Shown: positions 1 through 5,878 of the stretch, piece after piece | Position numbering within the stretch: position 1 is the stretch's first letter | Layout of the letters: each line of letters begins with the position of its first letter | Assembly: GCA_004553405.1 (NCBI GenBank) | Contig: SFLO01000056.1 | Location: 1 to 5,878, forward strand | DNA: 5,878 nucleotides | Reading direction: 5' to 3' | From: Coriobacteriaceae bacterium | Lineage (GTDB): Bacteria > Actinomycetota > Coriobacteriia > Coriobacteriales > QAMH01 | Translations under genes and position numbers: made by a program | The notes under the pieces: model-generated | What the model was told of the DNA's origin: nothing | What the model saw: only the letters and a program-made list of their open reading frames with translations | Database searches by the model: none

Positions 1-303
1 GACGACGCCCTGCGCGCGCGCATGGAGGCCCTGCTGAGCTGCTCGGACGGCTTTGCGCTGGCCGAGGCGGACCTGCGCGCCCGCCGCGAGGGAGACGTCT
101 TGGGCAGCCGCCAGCACGGTGCTGCCCACCTGCGCCTGGCCAACGTCGCCGACGACGGCGAGCTCGTGAGTGCGGCGCACGGCGACGCCCGTGCTATCCT
201 TGCGGCCGACCCAGAGCTCTCCCGGCCCGCCTGCGCGGGCCTGGCCGCAGAGCTGAAGGCGGTGTTCGGCAACCCGCCGCAGGACTATTCGAGAGGAGCA
301 TGA
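1..303 (+). CDS. recG: ATP-dependent DNA helicase RecG, C-terminal end (5' partial)
   Basis: The open frame runs from the first base of the window, so only the last 100 residues are present. RecG is a double-strand DNA translocase that remodels stalled replication forks and Holliday junctions. The fragment shows the conserved RecG tail: an R..AL segment, then DGFALAEADL, then the R-x-x-G-D-x-LG-x-RQ block (seen as RREGDVLGSRQHG). This block corresponds to the family's DGF.IAE.DL..RGPGE.LGTRQSG signature, C-terminal to the helicase motifs. It continues with the usual alanine-rich A...A..I/LL..DP.L segment (ARAILAADPEL). RREGD instead of RGPGE is a variant I associate with actinobacterial homologues, from memory. 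The stop TGA is at 301-303. The ATG at 22 is internal and is not the start. It is followed almost immediately by rsmD. The identification rests on a short but characteristic segment. Confidence 0.85.
   Translation, partial: DDALRARMEALLSCSDGFALAEADLRARREGDVLGSRQHGAAHLRLANVADDGELVSAAHGDARAILAADPELSRPACAGLAAELKAVFGNPPQDYSRGA
291..298 (+). promoter_or_regulatory. Shine-Dalgarno deciding the rsmD start
   Basis: GAGAGGAG lies one base before the ATG at 300 and seven bases before the in-frame TTG at 306. One base is too close for initiation, and seven is normal. This favours TTG at 306 as the true start. Confidence 0.65.
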
Positions 304-305
304 GC

Positions 306-911
306 TTGAGGATCGTTGCAGGCGAGTTCAAGGGGCGCGCGATCAAGTCGCCCAGCGAGGAGACGACCCGCCCCACCACAGACCGGGTGAGGGAGTCGGT
401 GTTCTCCTCTGTCGCCTCGCGCATGCCGGGGCTGAGCCTGGAGGGCGTCGTCGTGCTCGACGCCTTTGCCGGCAGCGGCGCCCTGGGCTTCGAGGCGCTC
501 TCGCGCGGGGCCGAGCGCTGCAGCTTCTGGGAGCTCGACGACCGCGCCCGCAAGGTGCTCGAGGCAAACGCCGCGGGCCTGGGGCTCGACAGGCGCCGCT
601 GCAGCTGCAAGAGCGGCGACGTGCTCGATGCGTCAAAGCGCCCGCTCTCCTTCGGGAAGGGCTTTGGGCTGGTGCTGCTCGACCCGCCCTACGCCCTCGA
701 CCCCGCCGCTGTCGCCGGCCTGCTGGGGCGCCTGCGCGAGCATGGGGACCTCGAGCCCGGCGCCGTGGTGGTCTACGAGCACGCACTCGCCCGCCAGCAG
801 GAGGTCGCAGATGCCCTGTGCGCGCTGGAGGGCTTCGAGCTCACGGGTCTCAAGAAGTACGGCAAGGTGGGCGTGGCCTACCTCGAGCTTGGGGAGGGTG
901 CAGATGCGTAA
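306..911 (+). CDS. rsmD: 16S rRNA (guanine(966)-N(2))-methyltransferase RsmD
   Basis: RsmD transfers a methyl group from S-adenosylmethionine to N2 of G966 in 16S rRNA during 30S assembly, in the cytoplasm. Taking TTG at 306 as start gives about 201 residues beginning (M)RIVAGEFKGR, the classic RsmD N-terminus (MRIIAGxxKGR). An ATG at 300 is in frame and would add only two residues (MS). Visible signatures, numbered from 306, are TTDRVRESVF near the N-terminus (family T.DRvRE.lF), SAM-binding motif I D52-A-F-A-G-S-G58 followed by GFEALSRGA, and catalytic motif IV D126-P-P-Y129. Length is normal or slightly above the usual ~185-200. It begins next to the recG stop and overlaps coaD by 8 bases. 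The rsmD-coaD pairing is a very common bacterial arrangement and supports the call. Translation is probably coupled to both neighbours. Confidence 0.93.
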   Translation: MRIVAGEFKGRAIKSPSEETTRPTTDRVRESVFSSVASRMPGLSLEGVVVLDAFAGSGALGFEALSRGAERCSFWELDDRARKVLEANAAGLGLDRRRCSCKSGDVLDASKRPLSFGKGFGLVLLDPPYALDPAAVAGLLGRLREHGDLEPGAVVVYEHALARQQEVADALCALEGFELTGLKKYGKVGVAYLELGEGADA

Positions 912-1392
912 GGTGCTCGTCCCGGGGACCTTCGACCCCATCACCAACGGCCATCTCGAGGTGGTCGAGCGCGCCAGCAGGCTGTTCGACCAGGTGGTCG
1001 TGGCCGTGGCGCTGTCCCAGAAGAAGAACGGCCGCGGCACGCTCTTCAGCCTCGACGAGCGCGTCGAGCTCGCCCGCCTCGTCACCGCCCAGCTGGGCAA
1101 CGTCGAGGTCATGCCCTTCGAGGGCCTGCTGGTCGACTTCGCCGAGCGCCAGGGTGCCTGCGCCTTCGTCAAGGGCCTGCGCGCCACCACGGACTTCGAG
1201 TACGAGTTCCAGATGGCCGCCCTCAACTACCGCCAAGCCCCCCAGCTCGAGACCGTCTTCGTCACGGCCAGCCCTGGCAACACCTACATATCCTCGAGCA
1301 TCGTCAAGGAGCTCGCGTCCATGGGCGGATCCGTCGAGGGCATGGTCCCGCCGATCGTCGAGGAGGCTCTGCGCGCCAAGCTCGCCCGCTGA
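904..1392 (+). CDS. coaD: Phosphopantetheine adenylyltransferase CoaD
   Basis: CoaD adenylylates 4'-phosphopantetheine with ATP to dephospho-CoA, the penultimate step of coenzyme A synthesis. The ATG at 904 is preceded six bases upstream by GGAGG (893-897), giving 162 residues (family ~159-165). The N-terminal nucleotidyltransferase signature GTFDPITNGH is intact, with the T/HxGH motif at T14-N-G-H17. The substrate-binding segment VKGLRATTDFEYEFQMA (89-105) is present, with Lys90 where E. coli has Arg88. The C-terminal ISSSIVKE (129-136) is also present. The loop after the conserved KK (residues ~41-49, KKNGRGTLF) is about four residues longer than in E. coli (KKPMF). It is the last gene of its transcription unit and is followed by a terminator-like hairpin. 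A GTG at 898 is in frame but lies at the edge of the ribosome binding site, so ATG is preferred. Confidence 0.96.
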   Translation: MRKVLVPGTFDPITNGHLEVVERASRLFDQVVVAVALSQKKNGRGTLFSLDERVELARLVTAQLGNVEVMPFEGLLVDFAERQGACAFVKGLRATTDFEYEFQMAALNYRQAPQLETVFVTASPGNTYISSSIVKELASMGGSVEGMVPPIVEEALRAKLAR

Positions 1393-1409
1393 GAGAGCCG
1401 CTTGGCACC

Positions 1410-1426
1410 ACGTAATAAATACGTAA
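1410..1426 (+). repeat. Tandem ACGTAA direct repeat upstream of the promoter
   Basis: Two exact ACGTAA hexamers (1410-1415 and 1421-1426) are separated by TAAAT, so they repeat every 11 bases, about one helical turn. They lie in an AT-rich patch between the coaD stop and the predicted promoter, at roughly -46 to -62 from the expected transcription start. They are loosely flanked by GGCA (1404-1407) and TGCC (1431-1434). The arrangement resembles an activator binding site, but this is inferred from geometry alone. Confidence 0.35.
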
Positions 1427-1434
1427 CGCTTGCC

Positions 1435-1465
1435 TTGGAGCCCCTTCGGGGGCTTCGTCTATAAT
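1435..1465 (+). promoter_or_regulatory. Predicted sigma-70-type promoter for the carboxylase operon
   Basis: A perfect TATAAT is at 1460-1465 in otherwise GC-rich DNA. The best -35 candidate is TTGGAG at 1435-1440, with a 19-base spacer, longer than the optimal 17, so the -35 is weak. The terminator hairpin occupies the spacer. The expected start is near 1472, giving a leader of about 74 bases to the ATG at 1546. Confidence 0.55.
1437..1456 (+). terminator. UUCG-capped hairpin, probable terminator of recG-rsmD-coaD
   Basis: GGAGCCCC (1437-1444) pairs with GGGGCTTC (1449-1456) around a TTCG tetraloop. This gives eight pairs, one of them G-T, closed by the very stable C(UUCG)G cap. It sits 45 bases after the coaD stop, which fits an intrinsic terminator. 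The downstream T-tract is poor (GTCTATAAT), so termination may be partial. Confidence 0.6.
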
Positions 1466-1470
1466 CATAA

Positions 1471-1495
1471 GTCTATGTAAAGACTACTCATAGGC
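1471..1495 (+). repeat. Inverted repeat at the predicted transcription start
   Basis: GTCTATG (1471-1477) pairs with CATAGGC (1489-1495), with one G-T pair and an 11-base centre. The perfect core is CTATG/CATAG. A competing smaller inverted repeat, AGTCT/AGACT (1470-1474 and 1481-1485), overlaps it. It could act as an operator just downstream of the -10 box or as a small leader hairpin. No known regulator consensus was recognised. Confidence 0.35.
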
Positions 1496-1545
1496 TGACA
1501 AAGAGACTCACACGATACCTCGCTATAGAAGGGAAGGTGCTTGCG

Positions 1546-3396
<1,851 letters not shown>

Positions 3397-3406
3397 GCGG
3401 GCCGCG

Positions 3407-4762
3407 ATGTTCGACAAGATCCTCATTGCAAACCGCGGCGAGGTGGCCGTGCGCATCATCCGCGCGGCCCACGAGCTGGGCGTCAAGACCGTCGTGGTCT
3501 ACTCCGAGGCAGACCGCGACTCCCTGGCCGTCAAGCTCTCGGACGAGGCCGTCTGCATCGGCCCGGCGCCTTCCGCCAAGTCCTATCTGGTGATCCCCAA
3601 CATCATCGGCGCAGCCCAGATCACCGGCGCGCAGGCCATCCACCCCGGCTACGGCTTCCTCTCGGAAAGCGCCGAGTTCGCCCGCGCCTGCGCAGACAAC
3701 GACATCACCTTCATCGGCCCCTCGCCCGAGGCCATCGAGCAGCTGGGAGACAAGGCCAACGCCAAGGCCACCATGGCCCGCTTCGGCGTGCCCACCGTCC
3801 CCGGTTCTGACGGCGCGGTCGCCACGGCCGAAGACGCCGCCCGCTTCGCCGCAGAGGTGGGCTACCCCGTGCTGATCAAGGCATCTGCCGGCGGCGGCGG
3901 CAAGGGCATGCGCGTGGCAGAGAGCGCAGAAGAGCTCGAGAAGATGTTCGTCGCCGCAAAGACCGAGGCCGCCAACGCCTTCGGCAACGACGAGGTCTAC
4001 CTCGAGAAGTACCTCTCGCACCCCCGCCACGTGGAGGTCCAGGTGCTCGCAGACAGCTGCGGCAACGCCATGCACCTCTGCGAGCGCGACTGCTCCATCC
4101 AGCGCCGCCACCAAAAGCTCCTCGAGGAGGCCCCCAGCCCCGCCCTGGACGAGCAGACCCGTCAGGCCATGGGAGAGGCCGCCCTCAGGGCCGTGCGCGG
4201 CGTGGGCTACGTCAACGCCGGCACCATCGAGTTCCTGCTCGACACAGACGGCCGCTTCTACTTCATGGAGATGAACACCCGCGTGCAGGTGGAGCATCCC
4301 GTCTCCGAGATGATCACGGGTTCTGACATCATCAAGGAACAGCTGCGCATCGCCGCGGGAGAGCCCATCTCCATCGCGCACCGCGCCCCGCTCAGCCCCG
4401 GCTGCCATGCCATCGAGTTCCGCATCAACGCCGAGGACCCTGCCAAGGGCTTCATGCCCTGCCCGGGCACCATCACCCGCTTCGACGTCCCCGGCGGCCC
4501 CGGCGTGCGCGTCGACACGCACATTCGCGCCGGCTACAAGGTCCCGCCCACCTATGACTCCCTGCTCGCCAAGCTCATCGTGTGGGGTGATACCCGCGCA
4601 GAGGCGGTGGCACGCGGCAAGCGCGCCCTGAGCGAGTTCGTGATCGAGGGCGTGGCGACCACCATCCCCTTCCATCAGGCCGTGCTGGAAAACGAGGTCT
4701 TCCTCTCCGGCGAGGTCTACACTGACTTCATCGAAACCCAGATGAACGGAGGAACGCTGTGA
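3407..4762 (+). CDS. accC: Biotin carboxylase subunit (AccC/PycA type)
   Basis: This ATP-grasp enzyme carboxylates the biotin of a carrier protein using ATP and bicarbonate. It has 451 residues, close to E. coli AccC (449) and shorter than most split PycA subunits. Seen motifs are ILIANRGEVAVRI at the N-terminus, HPGYGFLSE, Lys158 and the glycine loop GGGGKGM (162-168), HVEVQVLAD, ERDCSIQRRHQK with Cys229 and Lys237, Glu275, then E288-M-N-T-R292-V-Q-V-E296-HPVSE, and EFRINAEDP with Arg339. All catalytic and metal-binding residues known for AccC appear present. The ATG lies 10 bases after the preceding stop with only a weak AGGCGG ribosome binding site, suggesting translational coupling. The natural partner is the AccB-type carrier just upstream. 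Whether it serves pyruvate carboxylase, acetyl-CoA carboxylase or both cannot be told from the window, which holds no accA or accD. Confidence 0.94.
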   Translation: MFDKILIANRGEVAVRIIRAAHELGVKTVVVYSEADRDSLAVKLSDEAVCIGPAPSAKSYLVIPNIIGAAQITGAQAIHPGYGFLSESAEFARACADNDITFIGPSPEAIEQLGDKANAKATMARFGVPTVPGSDGAVATAEDAARFAAEVGYPVLIKASAGGGGKGMRVAESAEELEKMFVAAKTEAANAFGNDEVYLEKYLSHPRHVEVQVLADSCGNAMHLCERDCSIQRRHQKLLEEAPSPALDEQTRQAMGEAALRAVRGVGYVNAGTIEFLLDTDGRFYFMEMNTRVQVEHPVSEMITGSDIIKEQLRIAAGEPISIAHRAPLSPGCHAIEFRINAEDPAKGFMPCPGTITRFDVPGGPGVRVDTHIRAGYKVPPTYDSLLAKLIVWGDTRAEAVARGKRALSEFVIEGVATTIPFHQAVLENEVFLSGEVYTDFIETQMNGGTL

Positions 4763-5136
4763 AAGAGAAGAACGCCCCCCAGGGCTTTTGCGTGAACGGC
4801 ATCACCATCGCCCCCGGCGTCGTCGAGACCATCGTCTCGCTGGCGGCTGCGGAGGTCCCCGGCGTCGCGGGTGTGGGCACCGCAGGCCCCATCTCCTCCA
4901 TCGCCGCCGCCCTCAACGCGGGCCGCTCCGTGCCAACTGCCGGCATCAAGCTCGCCGTGGCAGAGGACAGCTCCGTTTCTGTCAACCTCACGATCCAGGC
5001 CTACTACGGCTACCGCCTGGCAGACGTGGCCGCCCAGGTGCGCGAGGCTGTGGCCGACGCCCTCAAGGGGCAGGTCGGCGCCCAGACGAGCTCTGTGGAC
5101 GTCTACGTCGACGCCCTGGCCTTCGAGGAGAACTAA
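4759..5136 (+). CDS. Asp23/Gls24 family envelope stress response protein (YqhY-like)
   Basis: This 125-residue protein starts at GTG 4759, which overlaps the accC stop by four bases (GTGA), with GGAGG six bases upstream. One Asp23 domain covers about residues 14-121. It opens with GITIAPGVVETIVSLAAAEV followed by PGVAGV, matching the family's G.I.IA..V.E.IA..A..EV.GV pattern. It continues with a strand of alternating Val/Asp residues (VSVNLTIQAYYGYRLADVAA) and ends with VDVYVDALAFEEN. No signal peptide or membrane segment is visible. Its place between accC and nusB matches Bacillus subtilis yqhY, a conserved Asp23 protein genetically linked to acetyl-CoA carboxylase activity and lipid synthesis. 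A role in tuning the neighbouring biotin carboxylase system is therefore a reasonable inference, but the biochemical function of the family is not settled. Confidence 0.88.
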   Translation: MKEKNAPQGFCVNGITIAPGVVETIVSLAAAEVPGVAGVGTAGPISSIAAALNAGRSVPTAGIKLAVAEDSSVSVNLTIQAYYGYRLADVAAQVREAVADALKGQVGAQTSSVDVYVDALAFEEN

Positions 5137-5736
5137 ATGGCATCCAGGCAACGCAGCAACAGCTCTTCGCGCAGGCAGGCCCTGCAGGTCATGTTCCAGC
5201 AGGAGTTCGTGGGCCTCGACCTCTCGCAGCTCGACGCCCCCTCCCAGGAGCTCCTCGTCGTGTCCCGCTGCCCCAAGGGCGTGCAGGACACCGACCTCGT
5301 GGGCGAGCCCCTCAACAGCTACGCCCTCGAGATGCTCCAGGGCGTGGTCGAGCACCAGGAGCAAATCGACACGTGGATCGCAGACGCGGCCCACAACTGG
5401 ACCATCCAGCGCATGCAGAACGTCGACCGCAACATCATCCGCATAGCCTGCTATGAGATGGCCTTCGTGGAGGGCATCCCCGTGCCCGTCTCCATCAACG
5501 AGGCCGTCGAGCTGGCCAAGGTCTTCGGCGGCGACGAGAGCCCCAAGTTCGTCAACGGCATCCTGGGCCGCATCGCCACCCGCATGGCAGAGGAGGGCCT
5601 CATCCCGGCAGAGGAGCTGCTGGGCAAGGACGCCCTCGAGGCTCTGGCAGAAGAGCCCGCCGCAGAGCAGCCCGCAGAGGAGCCCGCAGGCGAGCCCACC
5701 GCCGAGGAGCCCGCAGAAGAGCCCGAGGCCCAGTGA
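5137..5736 (+). CDS. nusB: Transcription antitermination factor NusB with extended acidic tail
   Basis: NusB binds boxA RNA with NusE (S10) in rRNA antitermination complexes. The ATG directly follows the previous stop, and GAGGAG (5125-5130) lies six bases upstream. The core shows SRRQALQVMFQQE (residues ~10-22), NWTIQRMQNVDRNIIRIA (~87-104), YEMAF, and VPVSINEAVELAKVFGGD followed by SPKFVNG (~116-141), all classic NusB. The protein has 199 residues, about 55 longer than the usual ~140. The middle has a moderately long loop (~25-60). After the core (~residue 155) comes a Glu/Pro/Ala tail built from AEEP-like units (171-194), encoded by a 12-base tandem repeat. The tail is probably disordered. 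The stop overlaps the xseB start by one base (TGATG). Confidence 0.95.
   Translation: MASRQRSNSSSRRQALQVMFQQEFVGLDLSQLDAPSQELLVVSRCPKGVQDTDLVGEPLNSYALEMLQGVVEHQEQIDTWIADAAHNWTIQRMQNVDRNIIRIACYEMAFVEGIPVPVSINEAVELAKVFGGDESPKFVNGILGRIATRMAEEGLIPAEELLGKDALEALAEEPAAEQPAEEPAGEPTAEEPAEEPEAQ
5647..5724 (+). repeat. Imperfect 12-bp tandem repeat encoding the NusB tail
   Basis: Six units close to GCAGAGGAGCCC start at 5647, 5662, 5674, 5686, 5701 and 5713, with single extra codons after the first (GCC) and fourth (ACC). All are in frame and encode AEEP, AEQP, AEEP, AGEP, AEEP and AEEP. The array looks like slippage-prone low-complexity DNA and could vary in copy number between strains. Confidence 0.8.
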
Positions 5737-5878
5737 TGGCCGAGTACGGCAGCTTTTCCGAGGTCCGCGCGCGCCTCGACGAGATAGTCACCGAGGTGCG
5801 CAAGAGGGATCTCTCGCTCGAGAAGAGCCTCGACCTCTACGAGGAGGCCATCAAGCTCGGCAACCGCGCCGCCGAGCT
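5736..5878 (+). CDS. xseB: Exodeoxyribonuclease VII small subunit XseB (3' partial)
   Basis: XseB is the small helical subunit of exonuclease VII, which degrades single-stranded DNA to oligonucleotides. The ATG at 5736 overlaps the nusB stop by one base, with GAGG (5725-5728) seven bases upstream. The 47 visible codons show the family pattern: a first helix with F.EVRARLDEIVTEV, then LSLEKSLDLYEEAIKLG, matching XseB (F.ea...LE.IV..le...l.LeesL.lyeeG..L). The usual total length is 60-85 residues, so the C-terminus lies past the window edge. In B. subtilis folD and xseA separate nusB and xseB. Here they are adjacent, so xseA is downstream or elsewhere. Confidence 0.88.
   Translation, partial: MAEYGSFSEVRARLDEIVTEVRKRDLSLEKSLDLYEEAIKLGNRAAE

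Larger units (their letters stand above)
1393..1545. other. Intergenic region between the two operons
   Basis: This is the only sizeable non-coding stretch. It is AT-richer than the genes and contains, in order, the ACGTAA direct repeat, the UUCG hairpin, TATAAT, the inverted repeat around 1471-1495, a CTATAG palindrome (1523-1528) and the ribosome binding site of the fusion gene. No small open frame with a credible ribosome binding site, tRNA or known riboswitch was recognised. Confidence 0.7.

Noticed and set aside
1537..1545. GTG at 1537 as start of the fusion protein
   Set aside because: It overlaps the GAAGG ribosome binding site of the ATG at 1546, and the family N-terminus begins close to the ATG.
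1466..1545. Riboswitch or T-box in the leader of the carboxylase operon
   Set aside because: The leader is only about 75 bases, with one small hairpin and no recognisable conserved aptamer core.
5647..5724. CRISPR-like or mobile-element repeat
   Set aside because: The units are 12 bases, contiguous, in frame and encode a low-complexity tail. There are no spacers, inverted ends or transposase.

Overview
This is a compact, GC-rich, all plus-strand chromosomal window. Strong GGAGG-type ribosome binding sites, start/stop overlaps of a few bases, actinobacterial-looking CoaD and RecG details and the gene set suggest a high-GC anaerobic actinobacterium, most plausibly of the Coriobacteriia (Olsenella/Atopobium/Collinsella type). 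That placement is inferred from sequence style, not from any search.

Layout: positions 1-1392 hold the tail of one operon: the 3' end of recG, then rsmD (16S rRNA m2G966 methyltransferase), then coaD (phosphopantetheine adenylyltransferase), all overlapping or nearly touching. A roughly 150-base AT-richer gap (1393-1545) holds a UUCG-capped terminator hairpin. Directly behind it is a perfect TATAAT box, with a tandem ACGTAA direct repeat upstream and an inverted repeat around the predicted transcription start. A second tightly packed operon then runs to the end of the window: a carboxyltransferase-biotin carrier fusion, accC (biotin carboxylase), an Asp23/YqhY-family gene, nusB, and the 5' part of xseB.

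The second operon matches the Firmicute accB-accC-yqhY-nusB-...-xseB order, but the accB position is occupied by a 616-residue fusion. Its first ~455 residues are a pyruvate carboxylase / oxaloacetate decarboxylase / transcarboxylase-5S type carboxyltransferase. Its last ~150 residues are a complete AccB, with the AccB N-terminal helix, Ala/Pro linker, 'thumb' loop and EAMKLM biotinylation site. With the downstream AccC, the simplest reading is a two-polypeptide, ATP-dependent pyruvate carboxylase feeding oxaloacetate, built on an acetyl-CoA carboxylase type carrier.

The most notable signal is at the fusion joint. An in-frame GTG at 2941 lies five bases after AAAGAGGAGG, in a local dip of GC content, exactly where a free AccB would begin (V/M-D-I-A-Q-I-R...). 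The locus may therefore produce both the fusion and a stand-alone ~151-residue AccB, or may preserve the start site of an accB gene that was fused to its upstream neighbour. Lesser observations are a likely TTG start for rsmD, a repeat-built acidic tail on NusB, and a codon-context habit (A-ending codons before GA-).
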